This document shows, in pieces, positions 1-4,729 of a stretch of 5,311 bases of DNA (its first letter is position 1; every line of letters starts with the position of its first letter). The notes under the pieces were generated by a model. The model was not told the DNA's origin. It did not search any database and worked only from the letters and a program-made list of their open reading frames with translations. The translations under genes and the position numbers were made by a program. The stretch covers positions 1 through 5,311 of the forward strand of contig JAHJRK010000543.1 in NCBI GenBank assembly GCA_018830925.1, in the 5' to 3' direction. The DNA is from Pseudomonadota bacterium. GTDB taxonomy: Bacteria; Desulfobacterota; Desulfobacteria; Desulfobacterales; RPRI01.

Positions 1-1
1 G

Positions 2-607
2 CTATCCGAGAGCGACAAGTTCATGCTGGGCAATATAACTGGCCTGGTGGGCAATAACTCGTTGATGAGACTGTTCAATACCGAGCAGATCATCCACAAC
101 ATCGTTGCCACCATCGACAACCTGCCGCGCAGGAGCGTGCCAATCAGCGTGATGCCGGTCAAGCAAGTGCATGGGCTGTTCATTACTGAAGGCCCTGAAA
201 ACGACAAAACCATCAGCCCGAGAAATACTGCGCGCTATTTGGCTTATGTGAAAATCGCCGAGTTGGTCAATGCGCGGAAACTGGTGGAGGTTTACGTTCG
301 CCTCTATCCGTTGTTCCAGCAGGCATACGAAGAACTAGGCTATCCGAATAAATATTTTAACGACCGGCTTCTGATGGTGCTCAACCATCTGCTTGCTGCG
401 CCCGACCTCAAGGAGCCCGTCAAGCTCGTTCAGCCCAGTGTTTTCTATGTGTATGCCGATCCCGATCTGGAAGCGCGCTCAGCCGGGCAGAAAATCCTCA
501 TGCGGATGGGCAGCAAGAACGAAGCAATAATCAAAGCCAAGCTGCGCGAGATAAAACAGCAGGTGATACTCCACATGCACGACAAGAAGGTGGATGGCGT
601 CAAATGA
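2..607 (+). CDS. DUF3014 family protein, C-terminal part (5' end outside window)
   Basis: The open frame enters from the left edge in frame 2 and gives 201 residues before TGA at 605-607. The methionine at base 23 lies inside the domain, so it is probably not the true start. The sequence matches my memory of the DUF3014 family: an 'ATIDNLPRRSVPI' stretch, then 'MPVKQVHGLF', 'RLYPLFQQAYEELGYP', 'YFNDRL', 'HLLAAPDLKEPVKLV' and 'ADPDLEARSAGQKILMRMG'. Known members usually carry an N-terminal membrane anchor followed by a low-complexity linker; that part would lie upstream and cannot be seen here. The biochemical role of the family is not known. The visible part has no membrane segment and ends in a Lys-rich tail. 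The next gene begins 163 bases downstream across a hairpin, so it is probably not tightly coupled. The family call is firm; function is open. Confidence 0.88.
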   Translation, partial: LSESDKFMLGNITGLVGNNSLMRLFNTEQIIHNIVATIDNLPRRSVPISVMPVKQVHGLFITEGPENDKTISPRNTARYLAYVKIAELVNARKLVEVYVRLYPLFQQAYEELGYPNKYFNDRLLMVLNHLLAAPDLKEPVKLVQPSVFYVYADPDLEARSAGQKILMRMGSKNEAIIKAKLREIKQQVILHMHDKKVDGVK

Positions 608-648
608 TTTAACCTCTTTTGTATTTTCATCATCGCAATAATGTATAG

Positions 649-678
649 ATATGGGGGACAATAGGGTGTCTCCCATAT
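649..678. repeat. 12-bp hairpin / REP-like element with GATATGGGGGACA core
   Basis: Bases 649-660 (ATATGGGGGACA) pair with 667-678 (TGTCTCCCATAT) over 12 pairs, one of them G-T, around a 6-base loop. The 14-base core AGATATGGGGGACA at 647-660 recurs exactly at 2915-2928. The hairpin lies 42 bases after the DUF3014 stop. No T-run follows directly; the nearest, TTTTT at 693-697, is part of an AT palindrome at 686-697, so it is a poor intrinsic terminator. I infer a REP-like or miniature-element remnant. Confidence 0.6.
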
Positions 679-759
679 ACCCCCAAAAAATATTTTTCAG
701 ACACGCTCTAAGCAAATTCGCAAAATGGCGTGGATCTATATATTATAAACAACAAAAAT

Positions 760-763
760 GGAG
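760..763 (+). promoter_or_regulatory. Ribosome binding site that sets the kinase-like start
   Basis: GGAG at 760-763 is followed by a 7-base spacer and ATG at 771. This favours 771 over the upstream in-frame ATG at 651. The 651 ATG lies inside the hairpin arm and would add 40 residues that do not look like the family N terminus. Confidence 0.7.
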
Positions 764-770
764 TCTACCG

Positions 771-1598
771 ATGTCAATAATTACCATTAGCAGAGGTTCT
801 TACAGTCGAGGCAAACAGGTGGCTGAAAAGCTGGCCCTGAAATTGGGATATGAATGCATTTCGCGAGATATTCTGATTGAAGCTTCCGATGAATTCAATA
901 TTCCAGAAATAAAACTCATAAGGGCCCTTCATGACCCGGCATCGGTTCTTAATCGTTTTTCACACGGCAAAGAAAAATACATTAACTATCTTTATACCGC
1001 ACTTCTCCAGCATGTTCGCAAAGACAATATAGTATATCACGGTCTGGCTGGTCAGTATTTTCTTCGCGATATTCCGCACGTTTTGAAAGTCAGGGTAATC
1101 GCAGATATGCGAGATCGGGTAAATGAAGAAATGAGGCGCGAAAATATCTCAGCCGATGAAGCGCTTTTTGTTTTACATAAAGATGATGAAGAACGCCGCA
1201 AATGGGCGTTACAGGTATACGGTACGGATACATGGGATAGCAGACTTTACGATATTGTCTTGCATATCGGCAGATTGACTGTTGACGATGCGGTGGATAT
1301 CCTTTTTGATACGGTCCAAAAACCAAATTTCAAAACAACAACTGAATCCAAGAAACTGGTTGAGGACCTTGCGCTATCAGCAAGGGTTAAAGCAGCTTTT
1401 GTTAAAATTGCACCAAAAATACAAGTTGCAGCCGATGCCGGCAAGATTTATATCAGCAACATAGATTACGATGCAGAAAGCAAGGACAAAGATCAGTTTA
1501 AATCAATCGCAATGCAAATTGAAGATGTTGTAGAAGTGATCTTCAATGCATCAACAGAACAGCATGATCATGTCAATCCTTTTTACAATATTGGGTGA
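771..1598 (+). CDS. Cytidylate kinase-like family protein with BON-like C-terminal domain
   Basis: This 275-residue cytoplasmic protein opens with 'MSIITISRGSYSRGKQVAEKL', the N terminus of the cytidylate-kinase-like P-loop group (Cytidylate_kin2). Residues 9-15 (GSYSRGK) fit a GxxxxGK phosphate-binding loop, but the next residue is Gln16 rather than Ser/Thr. 'LGYECISRDIL' (25-35) follows in the place of the nucleoside-binding region. An Arg-rich lid-like stretch lies at about 114-125 ('RDRVNEEMRREN') and 'DDEERRKWALQVYG' at about 138-151. Residues about 196-260 ('LVEDLALSARVKAAF', 'IQVAADAGKIYISNI', 'IEDVVEVIFNAS') have the alpha-beta pattern of a BON domain. Phosphorylation of CMP has not been shown for this subgroup as far as I recall, and a regulatory or sensory role is possible, so I give no gene symbol. 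By eye the gene is more AT-rich than the SCP2, M24 and RluA genes downstream. The start is chosen by GGAG at 760-763. Confidence 0.87.
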   Translation: MSIITISRGSYSRGKQVAEKLALKLGYECISRDILIEASDEFNIPEIKLIRALHDPASVLNRFSHGKEKYINYLYTALLQHVRKDNIVYHGLAGQYFLRDIPHVLKVRVIADMRDRVNEEMRRENISADEALFVLHKDDEERRKWALQVYGTDTWDSRLYDIVLHIGRLTVDDAVDILFDTVQKPNFKTTTESKKLVEDLALSARVKAAFVKIAPKIQVAADAGKIYISNIDYDAESKDKDQFKSIAMQIEDVVEVIFNASTEQHDHVNPFYNIG

Positions 1599-1601
1599 AG
1601 G

Positions 1602-1631
1602 TTGATATAGGGTACCTCCTTTACATATATA
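1602..1631 (+). promoter_or_regulatory. Possible sigma-70-type promoter upstream of the ABM region
   Basis: TTGATA at 1602-1607 and TATATA at 1626-1631 are separated by 18 bases, just after the kinase-like stop codon. The elements resemble -35 and -10 boxes. The stretch is AT-rich, so chance similarity is likely. If real, it would transcribe repeat copy 1 and the ABM gene. Confidence 0.25.
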
Positions 1632-1681
1632 GTTTACAATCCTAATGTTCAATTATATCAGGATGACATGCCAGGAAAGGG

Positions 1682-1725
1682 ACAACACCGTATGACGGAG
1701 GCTTTTGCCTGGTTGGTATATAAAA
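1682..1725. repeat. 44-base perfect direct repeat, copy 1
   Basis: Bases 1682-1725 are identical to 2177-2220. The copies are in the same orientation, 495 bases apart, and enclose the ABM gene. The unit begins ACAACACCGTATGACGGAGG and ends GGTTGGTATATAAAA. It contains a small hairpin (AGGC, TTTT loop, GCCT at 1699-1710). Sequence on either side of the two copies differs. Copy 1 ends 76 bases before the ABM start codon. Confidence 0.95.
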
Positions 1726-1805
1726 TATTTGATGATGCCCCTTATGACTGTCAGAGAAATATTTCTTGCCATAAAGAACTTAAACAGAGAAGGAGGACGT
1801 CATGA
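1692..1805 (+). CDS. Tiny open frame overlapping the ABM start (37 residues, doubtful)
   Basis: ATG at 1692 lies inside the 44-base repeat and opens a frame of 37 codons that begins 'MTEAFAWLVYKIFDDAPYDC'. It stops at TGA 1803-1805, which shares ATGA with the ABM start at 1802. The ABM ribosome binding site lies inside its last codons. AGGAAAGGG at 1673-1681 is a possible binding site with a 10-base spacer. The overlap would fit a leader peptide coupled to ABM translation. I recognise no family. The repeat origin of its first 11 codons argues against an old conserved gene, so chance is a serious alternative. Confidence 0.2.
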   Translation: MTEAFAWLVYKIFDDAPYDCQRNISCHKELKQRRRTS

Positions 1806-2098
1806 GTATCAAGGCCTTGATCAAACGGACAGTTCCTCAGGACAAAGCCAGGAATATGCTGCACCTGTTCATGGAGATGCGGACTCTCGCAACAGCCCAG
1901 CCCGGATATATCTCCGGCGAAACCATGAAAAGCATTGAAAAACCTGATGAATATCTGGTAATTAGCACATGGGAGTCTGCGGATGATTGGGAAAAATGGA
2001 TGCTGAGTAAAGAGAGACAGGCGATTCAGGGGAAAATAGATGCCCTGCTGGGTGGCAAAACAACCTATGAAATATTTCAGTATGGCTTAAGAGATTGA
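1802..2098 (+). CDS. ABM-domain (antibiotic biosynthesis monooxygenase-like) protein
   Basis: This 98-residue protein has the length and pattern of a single dimeric alpha/beta-barrel ABM domain (Pfam ABM). It has an N-terminal strand 'MSIKALIKRTV', a helix with 'ARNMLHLFMEMRTLA' (about 16-30), 'QPGYISGE' (33-40), and the hallmark 'EYLVISTWESADDWEKWM' (50-67) with Trp57, Trp63 and Trp66. 'TYEIFQY' forms the last strand. Family members include small oxygenases acting on aromatic or quinone-like substrates, haem-degrading enzymes, and proteins with no known activity. The sequence does not tell which, and the haem-oxygenase type cannot be assigned. AGGAGG at 1791-1796 with a 5-base spacer is a strong binding site for ATG 1802. 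The gene sits exactly between the two 44-base repeats, so recombination between them would remove it. The stop (TGA 2096-2098) shares one base with a following ATG. Confidence 0.85.
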   Translation: MSIKALIKRTVPQDKARNMLHLFMEMRTLATAQPGYISGETMKSIEKPDEYLVISTWESADDWEKWMLSKERQAIQGKIDALLGGKTTYEIFQYGLRD

Positions 2099-2190
2099 TG
2101 TTCATCGAAGACTTGGAAAAGATCTGGAGAAATCGCAATGATTTTCCGGAGCAGATTTGGGTCTGCCGGTATAAGCACAACACCGTATGA
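2098..2190 (+). CDS. Tiny open frame coupled to the ABM stop (30 residues, doubtful)
   Basis: The ABM stop and an ATG overlap as TGATG (2096-2100). The new frame runs 30 codons ('MFIEDLEKIWRNRNDF', then 'PEQIWVCRYKHNTV') and ends at TGA 2188-2190 inside repeat copy 2. The overlap is a typical reinitiation layout. Beyond this TGA the same frame stays open for 45 more codons to TAA 2326-2328, just before the membrane-protein gene. It could be a coupled small peptide, the decayed 5' end of a 76-codon gene, or chance. No family is recognised. Confidence 0.22.
   Translation: MFIEDLEKIWRNRNDFPEQIWVCRYKHNTV
2151..2166. other. Small perfect hairpin between ABM and repeat copy 2
   Basis: GCAGA (2151-2155) pairs with TCTGC (2162-2166) around a TTTGGG loop. 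No T-run follows, so this is not a convincing terminator. It ends 10 bases before repeat copy 2. Confidence 0.3.
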
Positions 2191-2220
2191 CGGAGGCTTT
2201 TGCCTGGTTGGTATATAAAA
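2177..2220. repeat. 44-base perfect direct repeat, copy 2
   Basis: Exact copy of 1682-1725 in the same orientation. It lies 115 bases upstream of the ATG of the membrane-protein gene, so both copies precede a gene. The flanks diverge at once on both sides (G/C before, T/A after), which fits a defined unit or a short recent duplication rather than a long decayed one. Confidence 0.95.
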
Positions 2221-2335
2221 ACTTTAGATATAAAGGGTGCTTCTCATATTTTACTGCCTGCTGAAGTTCGACTTCGGTTTCTCTGCAAGCAATATTTTCC
2301 TCCCGAACCACAGAGGCGGAAAGGATAATAACACC

Positions 2336-2899
2336 ATGAAAAAAACCGTTGCTCAGATCATTCTATTACTTCTGCTACTTGCTTTCTGTGTCATGGCTGT
2401 TGTACTTGTGCGACACGTGCTTCAACTCCCGTTCGGCCCAACTAATGACAATCTTCACAAAAAAGGGTCCGCTTTTACACTCGACAGGCTCATCCCGGCC
2501 GGCACCTACATCAACAGTAACATGACCATTCAGGATGTCATTACCATTCGCTTTCAGCAGGAAACTTCTCTTCTCAGACCCGCTTTCCAGGCCATTGCGG
2601 ATTTGATTCCCTTCCGGTACCGACTGCTTCTTGATTTGGTGCAGTTTTTCTTCTGGACATTCCTGTGGATGACTTTTTTAAGGGTATTCACGTTCATGGG
2701 ATATGGCAGGGCGCTGCGGACCAGCCTGCTCACGGGAGGTATCATGTATTATTTCATGCCGGATTTATCACCGGGAAAGATGGATGATGCTGTTTTCCTG
2801 AGTATTCCGATTCTGATCATTCTGATCCGGGGATATTGGATGCGCTCTAAAGCTGGAAATAACCCTCGCAGGCGTAAGTCAGCCGGTCAAGCGTGGTGA
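2336..2899 (+). CDS. Small multi-pass membrane protein of unknown function
   Basis: I do not recognise a family. The 187-residue product has an N-terminal hydrophobic helix at about 6-25 (with LLLLLL at 10-15) after MKK, which could be a signal anchor. A polar stretch follows (about 34-95). An aromatic-rich hydrophobic segment lies at about 97-118 ('LLLDLVQFFFWTFLWM'). Weaker segments lie at about 128-141 and 152-168 ('AVFLSIPILIILIRGYW'). The tail is basic (RRRK at 178-181), which by the positive-inside rule suggests a cytoplasmic C terminus. That gives three or four membrane passes. ATG 2336 is preceded by AAGGA (2321-2325) with a rather long 10-base spacer. An in-frame ATG at 2237 would add 33 residues but has no clear binding site and leaves the MKK-hydrophobic start internal, so I prefer 2336. 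Repeat copy 2 lies upstream and the GATATGGGGGACA element 15 bases downstream. Confidence 0.72.
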   Translation: MKKTVAQIILLLLLLAFCVMAVVLVRHVLQLPFGPTNDNLHKKGSAFTLDRLIPAGTYINSNMTIQDVITIRFQQETSLLRPAFQAIADLIPFRYRLLLDLVQFFFWTFLWMTFLRVFTFMGYGRALRTSLLTGGIMYYFMPDLSPGKMDDAVFLSIPILIILIRGYWMRSKAGNNPRRRKSAGQAW

Positions 2900-2914
2900 A
2901 AAAATAACGGTGAA

Positions 2915-2940
2915 AGATATGGGGGACATCCGATCCCTTA
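2915..2940. repeat. Second copy of the AGATATGGGGGACA element, with weak hairpin
   Basis: AGATATGGGGGACA at 2915-2928 repeats 647-660 exactly. Here the 3' partner differs: TGGGGGA (2920-2926) can pair with TCCCTTA (2934-2940) over 7 pairs, two of them G-T, around a 7-base loop. It lies in the 74-base gap between the membrane-protein and SCP2 genes. From memory, cores of this kind are common in intergenic DNA of sulfate reducers and near REP-type transposases. No transposase lies in this window. Confidence 0.5.
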
Positions 2941-2973
2941 AACATTACTTTTAACTATAACTCGGAGGTTTCC

Positions 2974-3375
2974 ATGACAGAACAGATCCGGTATCTGACT
3001 CCCGGCTGGCGTGACGAAGCGGAAAAGCGGCTCAAATCTGAACTCAGCCCGGAGCGAATGAATTTTATCACGTCGTCCATGTCCAATATCTACCTCGACT
3101 GTCCGGACGGAAAGGACAAGTATCTCTTTTTCCGGTTCGAAAAAGGACTGTTCGCAGATCTTCTTCTCGGCGATGGGGAACCGCCCGATGCCGAATTCCG
3201 GATAACAGGGAAATACGAAACCTTCGCCAGAATTTCACGGGCGGAACTCGGTTCCCAAAAAGCCCTTATGACAGGGAAACTCAAGCTCAAGGGCAACATG
3301 ATGAAAGCTCTGAAACTGGCATCCATTGCCGACAGGCTCAATAAGGTTCTTTCTACAATCCCGGCGATCTATTGA
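2974..3375 (+). CDS. SCP2 sterol-binding domain protein
   Basis: This 133-residue protein is essentially one SCP2 domain, a soluble fold with a hydrophobic pocket for lipids, fatty acyl groups or similar ligands. Diagnostic parts are 'YLFFRFEKGLFADLLLGDGE' (about 50-69, central sheet), 'PDAEFRITGKYETFARI' (71-87), and the C-terminal signature 'MTGKLKLKGNMMKALKL' (99-115), which corresponds to the family's G-K-[IL]-K-[IL]-x-G-[DN] motif. The cargo cannot be read from the sequence. No signal peptide or membrane segment is seen, so it should be cytoplasmic. GGAGG at 2964-2968 with a 5-base spacer is a strong binding site for ATG 2974. The next gene, an M24 protein, starts 85 bases downstream past a large hairpin; co-transcription is possible but not shown. 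Confidence 0.87.
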   Translation: MTEQIRYLTPGWRDEAEKRLKSELSPERMNFITSSMSNIYLDCPDGKDKYLFFRFEKGLFADLLLGDGEPPDAEFRITGKYETFARISRAELGSQKALMTGKLKLKGNMMKALKLASIADRLNKVLSTIPAIY

Positions 3376-3404
3376 TAACAAAGCCTTTGAAGGAATAAAA
3401 AATA

Positions 3405-3442
3405 CCGGCCCCTTTGCATGAATTTGGTACAGGGGGAGCCGG
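3405..3442. other. Long hairpin upstream of the M24 gene
   Basis: CCGGC (3405-3409) pairs with GCCGG (3438-3442). After a bulged A at 3437, bases 3410-3416 pair with 3430-3436. That makes 12 pairs with two G-T pairs and a 13-base loop. On the + strand no T-run follows; the M24 binding site AGGAGG begins only 7 bases after the stem. On the minus strand a TTTTTT run follows, but no minus-strand gene is present. It may be a leaky SCP2 terminator, an mRNA-end stabiliser, or a structured leader. Confidence 0.45.
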
Positions 3443-3460
3443 CTGAACAGGAGGAGATGT

Positions 3461-4678
3461 ATGGCAATTCAAAACGATCCCTATTTTATCGATTTTCCCG
3501 GGCGTATCAGCATGATCCAGTCTGAAATGGCTGAAGAGAACATAGATGTTTATCTCGGCTCCCGTCTGCGCACACTCTCCTGGACTTTGGACGCCTTCTG
3601 CCCCTGGCGCAGCTTTGTAGTAATACCGGCTGGAGGCCTTCCCACGGCCTTTACCTTCGTCATCGATGCAGCACGGGTAGCCGACGACAGCTGGCTGGAC
3701 GAAGCGCACGTATTCGGTTTTGCACCCATGGGCGGACAGGATCAGATCGAACTGATTTCAGATTTCATAAAGGACCTGCTGCCGGGCGGACGTGGCCGGG
3801 TCGGTATCGAAAGCGGCATGTCCAATTATCTGCCCGAAGGAAACCTCACCCACTACGAGTTCGAACGGTTTTCTGCCGCCCTGCCGGGCTGCGAACTGGT
3901 CAACGCGCACACTATCATTGACAAGCTGTCCATTATCAAGGACGCCGGGACCATCAACCGGTTTCGGGAAGCCTCCCGCATCGTTGATATAGGACACCAG
4001 GCGGTTTTCGATGCCCTGAAAGACGGTGGATACCGGGGGATGACCGAAACCGGGATCGCCGGCCTTGCTGCCTGTGCCATGCGCAGGGCGGGAAGCGAAT
4101 GGGAGTGGTCCTTTACCGGCGGTAATGAAATTGCCAGCGGTTACCGCACGGGTCTGACCGGAGGAGCATGCACGCCTGCCTCCAGAAGAGAAATCCGGGC
4201 AGGCGAACCGTTGATGGTCGACATCCATGCCATGTTCAAATTAGGGCTCGGCGACCACTCGCACAACTATCTGATCGCCCCGGTTACGGACCGGCAGTGG
4301 TGGCACGCCAACAATTTCCTGGACATTGTCAAGCTCACACTCAAGACTTACAGAGCCGGAATTACTCCATCGGATCTGGCCGAAAAGATGATGGGCTTTG
4401 CCGATGGACGGGGTTTTTCAGACTACATGGTGCCCGGGTTTGAGCACGGCATTGGTATGATGGGGGACGAATGGCGCATCGGATTAAACGACGGGCCGTT
4501 TCCATACTGGACCAACCCGGAACATGTTTACAAGGCCGGAGAACTTCTGATCTGTGCCATGCAGTATGCCTGTCCTGAAGAAGGAATCGGGTTCCGTTAC
4601 GAAAATCCTGTCGTAATACACCCGGACCGGTGCGAACCGCTCTCGGTTTTTCCCCTAACCGTTGACGAGATAAAATGA
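3461..4678 (+). CDS. M24 family protein (creatinase / Xaa-Pro aminopeptidase-like) with altered metal site
   Basis: The 405-residue product has the two-domain layout of M24B proteins: a creatinase-type N-terminal domain (about 14-150) and a pita-bread catalytic domain (about 165-390). The usual five metal ligands are Asp, Asp, His, Glu, Glu. Visible here are Asp254 ('MVDIHA'), Asp265 ('GLGDHSH', correctly 11 residues on), His329 ('FEHGIG') and Glu381 ('FRYENPVV'). The fourth ligand, normally Glu about 14 residues before the last, falls on Ala366/Met367 ('ICAMQYA'), so it appears lost. The position seven after His329, His in Xaa-Pro aminopeptidases, is Asp336. Extra histidines sit near the site (256, 266, 268). 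M24 relatives that are not peptidases include creatinase, ectoine hydrolase and the DMSP lyase DddP. I therefore do not claim peptidase activity. AGGAGG at 3449-3454 with a 6-base spacer marks the start. The end overlaps the first 13-base repeat unit. Confidence 0.92.
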   Translation: MAIQNDPYFIDFPGRISMIQSEMAEENIDVYLGSRLRTLSWTLDAFCPWRSFVVIPAGGLPTAFTFVIDAARVADDSWLDEAHVFGFAPMGGQDQIELISDFIKDLLPGGRGRVGIESGMSNYLPEGNLTHYEFERFSAALPGCELVNAHTIIDKLSIIKDAGTINRFREASRIVDIGHQAVFDALKDGGYRGMTETGIAGLAACAMRRAGSEWEWSFTGGNEIASGYRTGLTGGACTPASRREIRAGEPLMVDIHAMFKLGLGDHSHNYLIAPVTDRQWWHANNFLDIVKLTLKTYRAGITPSDLAEKMMGFADGRGFSDYMVPGFEHGIGMMGDEWRIGLNDGPFPYWTNPEHVYKAGELLICAMQYACPEEGIGFRYENPVVIHPDRCEPLSVFPLTVDEIK

Positions 4679-4729
4679 CGAAATAAAATGACGAAATAAA
4701 ATAATGAGATCAAATGATGAGATCAGTTG
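4665..4729. repeat. Five tandem 13-base units across the M24 stop and RluA start
   Basis: Units are ACGAGATAAAATG (4665-4677), ACGAAATAAAATG (4678-4690), ACGAAATAAAATA (4691-4703), ATGAGATCAAATG (4704-4716) and ATGAGATCAGTTG (4717-4729). The first contains the last M24 codons, with its stop at 4676-4678 straddling units 1 and 2. The fifth ends exactly on the proposed TTG start. Units 2 and 3 differ by one base. Because 13 is not a multiple of three, each unit shifts frame and creates ATG/TGA/TAA mini-frames such as ATG-ACG-AAA-TAA. Confidence 0.85.

Noticed and set aside
651..770. 40-residue N-terminal extension of the kinase-like protein from ATG 651
   Set aside because: The ATG lies in the hairpin arm, the added residues do not resemble the family start, and GGAG at 760-763 supports ATG 771.
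1697..1708. Sigma-54 promoter (GG...GC) in the repeat
   Set aside because: The GG-to-GC spacing is 8 bases instead of the required 10, and no further consensus bases match.
1682..1725. Integron attC site in the 44-base repeat
   Set aside because: No RYYYAAC / GTTRRRY core pair fits, and the repeat shows only a 4-pair hairpin, not the long imperfect palindrome expected.
1705..1938. 77-residue + strand frame overlapping the ABM gene
   Set aside because: It runs out of frame through the ABM coding sequence, has no binding site, and begins inside the direct repeat.
2188..2210. Selenocysteine insertion signal after TGA 2188
   Set aside because: The only hairpin has a 4-pair stem starting 2 to 3 bases after the TGA, too short and too close for a bacterial SECIS.
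3353..3709. 118-residue minus-strand open frame spanning the SCP2/M24 gap
   Set aside because: It overlaps two supported + strand genes and has no recognisable domain or convincing binding site.
3758..4228. 156-residue open frame on the minus strand inside the M24 gene
   Set aside because: It is fully antisense to well-supported coding sequence, has a low-complexity composition, and I recognise no family motif. It is a shadow of the GC-rich M24 reading frame.
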